In this document: piece by piece, positions 49,401-60,900 of the stretch
How positions within the stretch are numbered: position 1 is the stretch's first letter
How the letters are laid out: every line of letters starts with the position of its first letter
From: Caprimulgus europaeus
Lineage: Eukaryota; Chordata; Aves; Caprimulgiformes; Caprimulgidae
Direction: 5' to 3'
Length of the DNA: 64,000 nucleotides
Assembly: GCA_907165065.1 (NCBI GenBank)
Contig: OU015523.1
Coordinates: 14,197,834-14,261,833, forward strand
The notes under the pieces: generated by a model
The model's input: the letters and a program-made list of their open reading frames with translations, nothing else
Databases searched by the model: none
What the model was told of the DNA's origin: nothing
Translations under genes and position numbers: made by a program

Positions 49401-52379
49401 ATGAGTGCAGCAATTGTTGAAGGAAAAAAATGAGAGACACATGTAGGTAAATGAAAAATGGGATAAAACGCAACATGAGTTTGCCAAAGGTAGATTGTAG
49501 TAGACTAACCTGATAACTTTCTTTGATAATATAACTGATTATCCAGACAAAGAAAATGCAGTAAATTTAATCTATCAGTACAACATTTGATACAGTATCA
49601 CAAGGGAAATTATGAGTTAAGATGAAGATTTACAAAAGGACTGTAAGCTGAGCAAACGCTTACCTGAAGGAGAGACGGGGCAGTGGTGAGAAAAGAATTA
49701 CTGGGCAAGGTGAAGGCTGTATTTCCACATTTTTTTTGTTAAACAAAATAGCATTTTCTAACAAGATTTGGGAGGATTGGGTAACATTTCTTTATGAGTC
49801 CCCACAAAGGGAGGAGGCATAGAGTAGGAAGAAGTGGGAGCATGCATAACAGCCATAAAAGGATCAACCAACTTCAATAAATTGCTCATTAACACTATTT
49901 AGGCTTCATTCACCTATAATGTTATTTCTATGGTTCTGTCCTTTGGGAAGTTCACAGATGCTACAACTTTCAGCAGTTTCCTGATATAGTTTTATACAGT
50001 TGAATTAAATCTCTAGTTCACTTTTGTGCTTTTAAAATATTCTTATTCCCAGAACAGGACACCCATTCATCTACAAATCTGCTTGCTGAATGCCTTAGAT
50101 CTCGTTTGAATGCCGGACCCTGCCTCCCAACAAAATGCTGCGGGAATAAGATGAGGAGAAATACTTGGTGAACAGAAGGACTTACAAAAGCATTGCTTCT
50201 CCCTGAACATGTTACATGCTTTTTCTTGACCTATTAAGGCTATGACATTTTGTGAATCTCTTCAATAGGACAAACGAGGCTGACCACTAGCAAAGCAAGG
50301 ATGTTGCACCAGCACAATACACATACAAGGATGACACGCATCAAAACACGGCCATGCTAGGGTGGAAGGTGAAGACAGTGCCAGAGAAGTCACAGTAGAA
50401 GGTATCAATGTGAGATTAATTTCCAGGCTCTAAAAGAAACGATCTGCCAGGATATTTTCAACAAGTTAAGAAAAAAACCCCAGGATTTTTGACAATCTTC
50501 CCTGAGGCATGCCTCAGTCTACAGGTAATTCAATGACTAAAACTGTTACCTTTTCACTGGAAGAAAAACTGCTTTTTTGTTTGCCTTCTGAGTCAGAATT
50601 TAATTATTTAGTGTTGTAACTAGACCATGCTAAACATGCATGGACATTTACACAAGAAATTTGCACTAAAAACCAAAACCTGAAGGATTTAAGTGCAAAA
50701 ATTGAAAACCAGTTTTCCTGAAACACAATTCTTTGGGGTTGGTTATATGCTGATCACACAGCGCAGGTTTCCTTCACAACCTTCAGTGAATATTGCAGAG
50801 CATCCAGAATGTAATACATTAATTTTTGTCTTTTATGTAAAAATGGATTTACTGCAAAAAGTTAAATTAATTCAATCCCTTTTACAGAAATCTAGGATAA
50901 GTGAACACAGATGAACATGAAATTTAAGCACACATACAGATCTAAATGTTGCAACTGATCTTACTTTGGTGATTGGGTGAAGCACAAACACCTTTAAATG
51001 GTATGCTATTTGAACTTGGGATTCCAATTTTGTCTCTGAAAAATCAAGCTGTTTACTATATGTTTAAGAAGATAAAACATTAGAAAACAGAATTCAGAAA
51101 ACTAATACAGCTATTGTATTAAACTTAAAAGTCGATATGATGGAATGGGAGAGAGCAAGATCTATTCAAATCAAAAAGCATTTGCTTTTGGTGGTGTGCA
51201 AACATCTCATAGTTTGGGCATGCAAACATATGCAATGGAAATATTACTTGGGGGGCTGAATTTATGAACCATATTCAGCACATCATCCAAAATGATGGAA
51301 AGAAGCAGCAGTAAACAAGAACTTCAGAGGAAGAAAAGATCATTTCTTAATACACTGTGAATTCTCTATGTCTAAGAGTTCCCTTTCCCACCAAGAGGTA
51401 CAACAGCCTTCAGGAAGCATGGCCTGAAGACTGATCACCTATGTTTTGACAGGTACACCTGTATTTAGCAAACAGCTAAACTACTGGTCAGATGGCTTTC
51501 CTTTCTCTCTTAAGTGGGAGAGACAAAGAGAAAAAGGAGATGGAGAAGACACTCTTACAAGCTCATTTTCAACCATGGTGTCCTACACATAGGATGTTCA
51601 GCATGAATATGGAGAGTCATTTAGACCTCTGTGAATATTCATATTTTGGTGCTGGTTTCAATAGTGAAATTTATGATCTTTTGATCAAGAGGTGTCTGTC
51701 AGGAAACCATGTATTTTTGGACATCCAGTTTTATAGTAACCACTTCTCCAGTACTATCTGGTCTTAGCACCTTTTTTGCCTTATATCTGGTGTGCACATT
51801 TTATGGAGACAAGTATACAGCATGATGTTAAAGCAGGGTGCATCAAAGAGGATTTCTGCATAAGGAGAAGGACTGACAATACATTTCAGGAATAAAGAGA
51901 GACATGTGGTGATATAACTGTAGAATAGTAACGTGCTTGCCAAAGTTGGAAGATAATTTACCATAACTGCAATGGGAATAGTCTGAAAAACTCTGCTACA
52001 CTGTAGTTGTGCCATTTTGTGCAGCGATTTCAGACCTAACAAACTGGACTGTCTTAATATTTTGATGGCTGGTGTTCAAACTGCTGTAGTGTTCAAACTT
52101 GCCACTGACAGCAAGGTGGTCTTTCCCATACAAATATATCAAACTATTCCAATGTGGGGTAAAAGGACACTGAACAATTGCATTTTCTTTCTGTGCCTTT
52201 CTTTTTTCTAGCTAAATCTAAAAGTATTATACTCCTGGAATTGTCTGGTGTAAAGTCCTCTTTTTTTTCTTTTTTTTTTCCCTGCTGTAATCTGTTATAT
52301 TTAAAAAAACCCTAACACTCAATACATTGTATTATGCTAATTAGATGAAAAATAAGCCAGAACAAAAAGATCTGTAGTA

Positions 52380-52620
52380 AGCGTAACGGCAGAAAGGCGT
52401 GACATTTTCAGCTGTCATGCTGGCCAATCTTAAATTCAATCTCATCCAATTTCAGTGGATATCTTGTAGGTACTGCAATCAGAAAGCAGGTTGCATACAT
52501 GCCTCTGTTGCAATCCACGCATCAACTTCACAGCTATGAGCAGCCATTATTATTTGGTAAATAATTTGATCTTTAACACTTAAACTAATGCTTGAATAAA
52601 AAACTAGTATGAACTTTTGC
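52380..52620. promoter_or_regulatory. Candidate conserved non-coding element
   Basis: This is unique sequence between T-rich tracts, with balanced composition, a few CpGs and AT-rich cores (for example TTATTATTTGGTAAATAATTT near 52547-52567). No transposon similarity was seen. It is a texture-based candidate only. Confidence 0.25.
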
Positions 52621-53777
52621 CTTTTTTTTTTTCACCTGGCTACTTCTCTGGTTTTCTGGATATTTGGTCTATTTTTATTAAAGATGTTCTAAAACACAAC
52701 CATGAACTTCATCAGATTTGTTTTAAAGAAGGTGGTTTGGTTTTTTTTTTCATGTAAATCTATTGCTTAAGTTCACTTGATGGTTATGTCTTTAGATAAA
52801 GAATAAAGCTTAAAGCTGTGGTACTTGTCCAAGAGCATTCATCGCCGGGTGCATTCCCAGTTAAACAGTTTGATTTCTATAAACACATCAGAGCACAATT
52901 TCTGTTCCACTGCTATTTCTAGCCTGCTTCACCACTTCTCTTCTTTACAAATGCCAAATAAATGGCCTCTGCCCATGTTGTTCTCTTTTTTGGAACGTTC
53001 CCTTCCTTCAGGAGACACACAAAAGCGGGGGAAATACTATCTCTTTCCTGTCTCTGATTGCTGTGTAGGTGACCATTCCCTTCCAACAACTCCTCATTTT
53101 CAGAAGCAGATCAACTAATTTCTGGATAATTTGCATGTCTATTTATTACGTTAATTATGATAATTCTTGAAAAATGCTAACTCTTGAAAGCTGTTATAAA
53201 CATAAGGCTTATTACATCTACACTTTTTTGGCATTTTGCAAATGTTCTTTTTTTGATTCATGAACAAGCTTGACCTGGAGGTTATTATCCTCCTCTGAAG
53301 TAATAGTAGAGCTGCTTAAGAAAATTCAGATGAGAAAAGGTGCCTCCTCCCTGTTCCTGATGTAGCAATCACTGCTGTTGTTCCTCATCTGCAGAACAAT
53401 ACTAAGCACACTAACCCAATAAAGGGATTCAGCCGGTGCTAATTAATTGCTATTTCACGATGATGGTTCAGAGTGCTAACAGATGACAGTTTGGTGGTGA
53501 GCAAGTACCAACAGCAGGGACATGTATATAGATATCAAAGACTATTGGAGCATTATCATGTCTGATAAAGTGAATACATATTCTCAGAAACTGGCAATTG
53601 GCAGGCTGGAATACTGCTGGGTGTCTTTTGACATACAAATCACTGACCATATGATGGATGGTTCTCATAACTATGATGAGATCAGCAAGATGCTGCTCAG
53701 CTTCCCTTAGGTCATCATTACTTGACCGAATATGTCTTCATGAAGCTGAGGAATAACTGGCACTTTTTTTCCTTCTT

Positions 53778-53824
53778 AAAAAAAAAAAACAACAAAAAGC
53801 AAAAACAAAAACTGAAAAACAAAC
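53778..53824. repeat. A-rich low-complexity tract
   Basis: A runs are interrupted by single C or GC. It may be a retroposon tail, but no body is recognised upstream. Confidence 0.85.
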
Positions 53825-54305
53825 CAGGATGTCAAATAACAAGGATTAGAATCACTGCTGAATCTAATAGGAATGATGCCAGAGTTCAGTACAACCCGGT
53901 TACATCAGAAACCTATTTCAAGGAAATGGACAGATGTTCATGGAATTAGGTTAAGATGTCCTACAACTTCTTTGTATCTGGACCACTTTGGTGCATTTCT
54001 GATTTGCACTTACCAAAGCTAACAGTGGATAACTCTTCAATATTGTATGGATTCCATTTGAATGGTAGTCTTCTGTAAGTAAAAGAGTCCTACTACAGCT
54101 ATTTATCCTACTGTAGTTACCTATCTTATTGTAAAGCACCTTAGTATTGTTGATACTGTTACATGCTGTTGACGATATGATGGAAAGGCTCAAGACCAGT
54201 TGGAAGACTTCTTCCATGAAAAGGTTGATTTTTGACAAGGAATCTACCAGCTTATCTCAAACTCCTGAGGACAGTCAAGTGGAGCAGAGATTAACTGTAT
54301 TCCTC

Positions 54306-54896
54306 TGCCCTGGTTTTGCTAGGATAGAGTTAATTTTTTCCTAGTGTTAGAATAGCTGTGGTTGAGTTTCAGTGTGGGACTTGTTATGAGAAGAACATTG
54401 ATAAAAGTACTAATGTTATTAGTTGCTGCTGGATCTCAAGGCCAGTGTGTTTGGCTGTTCACAGCTGCATTAGGACTGGGAGGGAGAAGTGTAGTGAATA
54501 GCAAACCCTGAACTGGCATTTGGATGTGGCAATGAGATATTCCATATCATATCACGTCATGTCAGTATATTAACCAGGGTGACTGGAAGACGGGGGTATT
54601 CTCTCAGAGATCACTCGGGCTCACTCTTCCAGGTTCGGATTTTGGGACTGTCTGGGCTCTAGGATTGCTGGAATGCACAGCAATTTCACTGTGCATCACT
54701 CCTTTGCATATTCTGTTATTACTGTTGTTATCATTATAATTTTATTTTAATTAATAAATAGTTTTTATCCCAACCCATGAGTCTCCTTGCCCTTTTCCTT
54801 CCAATTCTCTCCCCTACTCCCTGGCAAGGGCAGGGCAGGGTGAGAGTACAGGCTGTGTTTGACTGCAAACTAAAAGAGTGAAGCCAATGCACCACA
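54306..54896 (+). mobile_element. Endogenous retrovirus LTR (avian type)
   Basis: About 590 bp bounded by TG...CA. The start (CCTGGTTTTGCTAGGATAGA) and several internal blocks match an LTR class widespread in neoavian genomes, as far as I can recall. Promoter and processing signals are in the right order: a TATA-like TATATTA at 54566-54572, a GCATCACTCCTTTGCATATT segment at 54693-54712 in the region expected for the transcript start, and AATAAA at 54753-54758. A primer binding site follows downstream, so this is a 5' LTR on the plus strand and not a solo LTR. It is inactive and diverged. The exact 3' boundary is uncertain because a ten-T run separates it from the primer site. Confidence 0.85.
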
Positions 54897-54907
54897 GGTT
54901 TTTTTTT

Positions 54908-54925
54908 TGCTGCCCAACGTGGGGC
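54908..54925 (+). other. Retroviral primer binding site (tRNA-Lys1,2 type)
   Basis: GCCCAACGTGGGGC (54912-54925) is the core of the site complementary to the 3' end of tRNA-Lys1,2, as used by many betaretrovirus-like elements. By my comparison 16 of 18 positions match, with differences at positions 3 and 4. It normally sits immediately after the LTR; here a T10 run (54899-54908) intervenes, probably expanded after insertion. Confidence 0.8.
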
Positions 54926-55015
54926 ACAAAGGGTTGAGATAAAGAAAGGTTTTACCAGACTGTGTTAAAACAAAGTGGGACAATATTCCCTCTTAAGTGG
55001 GAATATCGTCTGGGA
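54926..55015 (+). mobile_element. ERV leader remnant, internal region deleted
   Basis: A short leader continues after the primer site, and recognisable retroviral sequence fades by about 55015. No gag, pro, pol or env sequence and no 3' LTR occur downstream in the window. A stem-loop at 54979-55010 pairs 12 of 12 outside a single A-C mismatch, with an 8-nt loop TCTTAAGT. Confidence 0.5.
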
Positions 55016-55086
55016 GAGAGATCCATTAAATCCTTCCACCTCCTAAACTTTGATGCCATATAGTCAGACAGACACGTGTGGAACCT

Positions 55087-55109
55087 GGGGAGGAGGAGGA
55101 GGAGGAGGA
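55087..55109. repeat. (AGG)n microsatellite
   Basis: GGGG followed by about six AGG units. Purine-only on the plus strand. Confidence 0.9.
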
Positions 55110-55448
55110 AGAAGGCTCTGTATCATTGGCAAGTTGTGAGTAGGGATATGAGGAGAGAGCCCAGCACTGGCTACTGAGGTCAAGGGCACGTACCATTAAC
55201 AGTTTCTAATGTAGAAATGTCGCAATACTACTTTTTATGTTACCCCCAAAAATTCAGAGTATCAGTGGTCTGAAGGACCTGTCTTCCAGAGAGAAAGGAG
55301 AGAACCAGCACAAACAATACAAACTGCATGCACATGCCTGAAATAAAGTGACGCTCTTGTGGAGCTTGCTAAGTTGGGAATGGAGGAGCACAAAGAAGCT
55401 CTCGGCTGTGGAATAAGCCTGACTTAAAGAAGCAAGAAATGTGTGACT

Positions 55449-55560
55449 CTAGTTTTACAGGTCAAGAAACAAAGGCAGACAGATGGGAAATGACTTATGC
55501 ATGGTCACACTGCAAAGCACTGTTGGAGAGGTATTTCAGCTCTGGGTTTCCACATGCCTG
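55449..55560 (-). mobile_element. MIR-like SINE remnant
   Basis: Read on the plus strand, it shows the reverse complement of the MIR core: AGTTTTACAGGTCAAGAAAC (55451-55470), AAATGACTTATGCATGGTCA (55488-55507) and the GGTATTTCAGCTCTGGGTTT block (55531-55550). Order and spacing fit well. It ends where the candidate conserved element begins. Confidence 0.65.
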
Positions 55561-56060
55561 CCTACCATGAAGCCAGCTTGTTGCTTCCACCTAAACCACC
55601 TCGCGCTGCGGAGGTAGAACAATGATAAACTGGTGCCTTTGTGCAAATGTTGAAGGCACACGGTCCCTGCCACAGACATAAACGATTTTGCCGCTGCTGC
55701 GGGAATTGTTAACGGAAGCGGTGTGCGCTTCACGTCCCTGAGTATCATTAACACTTTTTATCGATATTATGAAGTTCTGCTGGAAAAATAATCGGATTTG
55801 TCAGGGGCCGTTATGAACCGCCCCTGCTGGATAAATACATAATACATGATGGCAAAGGTCTGATGGGACTTTAATCAATTGCTTTTCCGAGTCAAATAAA
55901 TGTCACGTTAGACGTAAGCCATGTTGCATTCTGTGGGGGCCTCTGCTCCCCTCATCTCATGAGCCTGACACCGCCACGGGGAGCTCTGCACGCGCATAGA
56001 CTCCTACTTATTTGTAGCAAATATATCAGAGCAAAACTGGAACAGCATGTTGTAAATTAC
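55560..56060. promoter_or_regulatory. Strong candidate conserved non-coding element
   Basis: In CpG-poor surroundings this stretch retains many scattered CpGs in AT-rich context (for example near 55600, 55684, 55690, 55715, 55762, 55792, 55809, 55888 and 55911). It lacks simple repeats and has clustered possible factor sites: ATCGATA (55760-55766), GATAAA, several TAAT/ATTA cores and TCAATTGC. Persistence of CpG without a CpG island is a common mark of purifying selection on enhancers. A CAGGGGC/GCCCCTG inverted repeat lies at 55802-55826. No open frame is convincing. The function and target gene are unknown. Confidence 0.45.
55802..55826. repeat. Inverted repeat, 7-bp arms, 11-nt spacer
   Basis: CAGGGGC (55802-55808) and GCCCCTG (55820-55826) are perfect reverse complements around an 11-nt spacer. 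They could bind a dimeric GC-box-type factor. Confidence 0.8.
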
Positions 56061-58249
56061 AGATTTGGGACACCTTATAATGAAAGGTAAAGGGGAAAGG
56101 AAAGAAATATGGGGACACCAGAGGCATGATAGGTCAGCTCAAATATATCTCCTCGGTCGCCAGCATTGTCATACCACCTTTCGCAGACACTGCAGCATAT
56201 CTCGTGTTCCTGCCCACAGGGCAGGGGAGAAGGAGGTGTGCGTTTCTTTCTGCACCGCAAAAATAGTGAATCAACTCTAAATGTTAAAAGTCACATATCT
56301 TAGGTCTCATATCAGTAAAAGAAATCTCTTTGTTTCAGCACGCACCTGAAAAAAACATGAATGTCCATTTGCACTTTAGCATTCCTTTGAAGAAATCCTA
56401 ACACTCAAAATGCAACTTGAACATAAATTTGCAGGTTTAATGCCACTTCCAAATATGAGAGAGTTATTTTTCTAACTGGGCTATGCCTTTTTTTAAAAAA
56501 TTCCAGGCAGCACTTTAACAGCCATCTACTTTCCTCTCTGAACGGGTAGGAGACATGAATTTAAATTGCAAAATGGAGATCTGAAGTAACACAAAGTCTA
56601 GGCACATTTGGACATGGAGTCCTAAATCTAAATTTAAAAGTCCTCATTATTTTTGGCATTCATTAAATAGCTTCAAAACAGTGGCTTAAAATGCTGGTGG
56701 ACATTTGGAAAACTTTGGTCTGTCTTTACTTAACTATAGTAAATATTATGAAGCGGTAGTGCTATATTTCCCTTTATATTGCAACAAAAAGCATCATTGT
56801 TTTAAAACCACTAGATTTCACTGCCAATATGTATGAAGGAATCCCAGCAAAATGAAAACTTTTGTTGCAAACATGCAAAACCATCACGTGTCAGAACCTG
56901 GCAAAATTAAAAAACAAATTAAAACAAGCTCTCCCAAAAGTTTCATTCCCTATCCTCCCCTGAAAAAGAAAAAGCAAAACTTAAACCATGAAAGTTTAAA
57001 TTCTTCCCATTCTAGATCTTAAAAACACAATTATACAGTATTTTCTTCAATTTACAAAGGCATTGAATCGACAACTTGCATAGCAACAGCCAAACTCAAG
57101 TGAATGAGGCCAGGCAAGAAAAGAACCCTAAACAACATTTTCCAAACAAACAACTAACAGATTTTAAATCTTTATACTGTTAGACATCAAAGAGAATACA
57201 GTATATTTAATCTACCCAGATAAGAAGAGTAGGTCAGTATGAGGTAGGACAGCATACAGCAGTGGGTAAGGAAGGGTCCCATGCCACACGCTCAGATTTC
57301 AGCAAGGACAGACTGAAACGCTAGCTGACTGTTTCCTATACTTGTACAGCATGGAATACTGCATGCTTTATTCTGAATCAGAGCTCAACAGCATAACACT
57401 CATCACAACATGGATATATCCAAATAGAACACTTCCATACTGACATATGCACATATAAATTCCAGATCAATTAATCACATGATATCACTGAACTAAGTTT
57501 GAGTCCCACAAGCCAACATTGCATTAAAATCCTGGACTGCTGCATTAGAATAAAAACTCAGTACTGAGTCTTGTAGCCATGGAGAGTCACCGAGAAGTTT
57601 ACAAGGGCTCTGGGCTGACTTGAATGGCACTTGAAGAAAATGCACAACTCATATAAATGAAAAGTATTAGAACGTTTGTTACGAATACTTACACGAGGGA
57701 CAGGAAAGGTTCCTTCAGAGGAAGGCCACAAACTGATCGTGAGTGATCTGGGAAGAAAAGGGAGAAAGAAAAAAGGCAATTAAGTGACAATAAACACACT
57801 AAATAATACCAATATGAAACAGGGATCAAGGAGACTCTCAGATGGTAGCAGCTCCCACAGGAGAGACAAAAAAAAGTGTTTTAAATTCACAAACCGCATA
57901 AATCTTGGAAGTTTTGAAATTACCTGACCCCAAAACTATGTAGCTGAGAAAACTGGCAATGGCTGAGGAGCCTTTCAGTCCTGGGATAATTCCAAGCCAG
58001 CAGAGACTAAATATCCTCTGGTGGCTGTTGAACAGCCTCCGTGAAATAGGCTTGTGGCTCCTATGGACAAATGCTCTTATCACAAAAACACTGCCAGGTT
58101 TGAATGGCATCCTTCTTAGCAGTCATGCCAGATGACACAGGTCTCTGAAACAGAACTTCTTGATCCTGACCTTCACAGAAAAGGAGTTAAGGCGTATTAT
58201 TAGGGCTGAGGATGCTTACATTACAGCTGATAGCTGCACAGAAAATTTG
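56061..58249. other. Gene-free spacer
   Basis: AT-rich with no gene or clear transposon. A TCTAGGCAC...GTCCTAAATC stretch near 56598-56632 weakly recalls the palindromic relics seen at 60 kb, but I could not establish it. Confidence 0.6.
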
Positions 58250-58323
58250 ATCATATAGAATGGTTCGGGATGGAAAAGACCTTAAAGATCATCTAGTTCC
58301 AACCCTCCTGCCATGAGCAGGGA
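58250..58323 (-). mobile_element. CR1 3' end fragment
   Basis: Only the last 70 or so bases of a CR1 3' UTR remain: TTAAAGATCATCTAGTTCC (58283-58301) followed by CCTGCCATGAGCAGGGA (58307-58323), with a single degenerate tail copy at 58253-58262. It stops sharply at 58323. Confidence 0.9.
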
Positions 58324-60064
58324 ATTGTGTTGTCATAGTTCCTTCTGTCAACACAGTAGTTTTGGACTCAACAGGTTTGTTACCCTGAGACCCTTAAGAT
58401 TAAAAAATGGCTGTATCAAAGTGGAATGGCTGAAGGATTGCAAACTGTTGGTAGACCACAGATCTAGTTTCCAAAGTATACTATGGAGTATCTAAGCTTT
58501 ATTGCCAACACATTTTCCAAAACATATTAACCTGGGAAGAAGTAATAGACAAAATGAATCAAAGTCTGACGCTCTGAATTGTAACAAGAAGACACATTCC
58601 TATTGGATACAGAAAACAAAGGCAGATACCCTCCAGATTCTCAAACCTACAAATCACTCCTGCCCCCGCTTCCCTTTACCGAGCTGAAAGAAATTCAGAC
58701 AGGGCTCTCCAAAGACTGCTATCAGGGGACCAGGAGCATGGTGGACAAAGACCATGGGATCCATGTGGGGTACTCCAGTACTTAAGTCAAGACATGACCC
58801 TCATTCACTATTTCCTGTCCAGTTACAGGGATAGATTAGCTCCATCAAATAAAAAATATTCAGACAATACAAACCTAAGTTGAGATAGTAATGGAAAAGT
58901 GAGGAGCTGTCACAGGAGAGAAAGATGGAAGACAGGTAGAAAATTTATTCAGAGTTGTAGGTATTATTTGTGAGAATTAAGGGCCTGGTGCAGGAGAGTG
59001 TGAGAGAAAGCATGTGTGCGTATCTAGTGTTGGTCATCCACCAAGGGAGGTGGAAGAAATACAGCAAAGACCAGAGAGAATCATAAAATCTGCAGGGCAG
59101 CAAACAAGATGCTTATAACATCTTTTGGGTTGGCCACCTGGAGAGGTCCTGTTTAACAGAAAATTTCTCTTTAATGAAGCTGACTGTACATGTAAGGAAG
59201 ATTTGCATGAGACATGACAGGATGGATTCTGCTCAGACTGAAAAGCTGAAGTGCTGTAAGATGAAAGGAAGGGCAAGATAAGGCTGGTGGAGAACAGGTC
59301 ACTAACTTAATTTTAAGAATCCATTACTCTGATAAACTTGAACAGGGAAGTTCTCCTAGTGGAAAAAACTCCTTTGCTAAGCATGTATCCCTTATTTTCC
59401 TTTTACATTGCCCCTGAAGATTTAACCGTGGAGCCCACAGATTCATCTGCGATAGACTAAACGTGAAGGACTGTTAGCAGCTGGTAGTTGGGAAGTATTT
59501 CTTTCAGGGTTTTGGGCAGATGGGACAGTGAAAAGTAAAGTAAAAAAAAAAAAAAAAAAAAAAGAGGGAGGCATCCAGCATGGGAAAAAAAACACAGAAT
59601 GGAAAATTTTAGGCTGAGTGGTTAGAATTTGGCTCTGTTATAAGCAACATAAAACAAGTTCTCTTAAGGGAAAGCATGAAGCAACTTTGATGACAGGGAT
59701 GCCAAAGAATTCTACAAATTATGGCCTGAACTCTGGAGGTGCTGAGTAATGACTTACACCAACATTACCATCAAATTTGCCATAAGAAGTGAACAAGACT
59801 GTCATACCTAATTAAAAATGTAGGGTAATTATAGATAGGTACAATATAGTAGAAGCTGTAAACTAGAATCTGGAAAACCACCAGGACTGAAATACAAATT
59901 TTTTTAAACCATCGCGATTGGTCTGGACACTTGATTACCAGTTTTGTTCAAAATACATGAAAACAAAACTTTCCATGTAAAATACTGGAAAAACAAGATA
60001 TGTCTGAGGAAACTATGATTCATTCCAGGTTAGATAACTGCAGAACACGTATGCAGGAGAGAAG
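58324..60064. other. Gene-free spacer
   Basis: No gene is seen. It contains a 23-A run at 59542-59564. A segment near 59722-59760 weakly recalls an archosaur palindromic repeat arm but is not called. Confidence 0.6.
59542..59564. repeat. Poly-A tract (23)
   Basis: Twenty-three uninterrupted A. It is the longest pure homopolymer noticed in the window. Confidence 0.95.
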
Positions 60065-60130
60065 TGGGCCAAATCCTGTTCTCACTGCCCTGTGTAATCA
60101 TGCTGACTTAATTGAAACCATGAGCAGAAC
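60065..60130. mobile_element. Palindromic MITE-like relic, one arm
   Basis: GGGCCAAATCCTGTTCTCAC (60066-60085) followed by a TGTGTAATCATGCTGACTTA segment resembles an arm and centre of the archosaur/turtle palindromic repeat class. The opposite arm has decayed. Confidence 0.4.
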
Positions 60131-60579
60131 CTGAACCATTAAAATGCTGGGGTGAAACTTTTTATCATATGAAGCTGTTTGTCACTAGAGACATACTTAA
60201 CCTAATTACATTAGATTAACATAGTAGATTTCTTCAAGATATACTATTATATAATAACATTAAAAAATGAATTGTAAGAAAGCTGACAGTTTTCCCCAGG
60301 TCTCCGTGTTATAAGCAGAATAATTACCTGTCTCTATTTATGTCATTTGTTTTCCACCCAGTATGGCTCTATTTGGTGGGGTGGACAAAGGGAATCCACT
60401 GATCTTTTTCACATTGAATTCCTAGTGTTAATTAATCATTATTACTTGAAAGCTGTTTAGGCCATTAGACAGAACAGCCAGGGGCTAATCTTAACTCTGC
60501 CCTTGCTTCATTGTGGCCAGATTCATCTTTGCTACGTGAATAAACTCCATTTAAATCGCAAAGACTAAGAGACAAGCAA

Positions 60580-60660
60580 GGTCTAAGTTGAGGATATTTA
60601 GGAATCTATCCCCCCTTGAGTTTAATGAGAATAAGGTTCCTAAACACTGAAGAATTTCTA
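60580..60660. mobile_element. Palindromic MITE-like relic
   Basis: TTTAGGAA (60597-60604) is the exact reverse complement of TTCCTAAA (60637-60644). Several interior positions around the CCTTGAGTTTAATG centre also pair (60606-60607 with 60634-60635, and 60616-60617 with 60624-60625). Structure and centre are like those of the 9.8 kb palindrome, so a common family is likely but unproven. Confidence 0.5.
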
Positions 60661-60739
60661 TTTATGGGGAGTTAAGATAGTGAAATGCAGTATATGAGTT
60701 ACATTATATGAGCAGGTAATTGATTTAAAAGGCTAACTA

Positions 60740-60900
60740 CAATTTTCAGAAGTGACTTAGGCATTCGTGTCAAAGTCCATTGGAAGTCAGTGAAATTTTA
60801 GCTGTAAAACACCTGGGAACATGAGGATATTTTAACTTTGTTAGTTTAAACACCACTTACTTTCAACGAAATTAACAGCTTAGGTGCCCAAGCAATTTTT
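60740..60900. mobile_element. Possible palindromic MITE-like relic(s)
   Basis: GTGACTTAGGCATT (60752-60765) with AAGTCCATTGGAAGTCAGTG (60773-60792), and later CAGCTTAGGTGCCC (60877-60890), have the TTAGGC and CCATTG...AGT blocks of the same class. The arrangement is eroded. Confidence 0.35.

Larger units (their letters stand above)
45158..54305. other. Gene-free spacer
   Basis: No gene is recognised over 9 kb. It holds a CpG-rich patch at 46660-46810, an A-rich tract at 47470-47500, a possible palindromic-repeat relic at 49336-49400, T runs near 52261-52280, 52620-52632 and 52741-52751, a conserved-element candidate at 52380-52620, and an A-rich tract at 53778-53824. Confidence 0.6.

Noticed and set aside
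53470-53760. Coding-like phrases in two frames (for example plus 53522-53710), possibly a gene relic
   Set aside because: I cannot match them to a known protein, the frames break within 60 codons, and no processed-pseudogene features are clear. A protein search of both frames would settle it.
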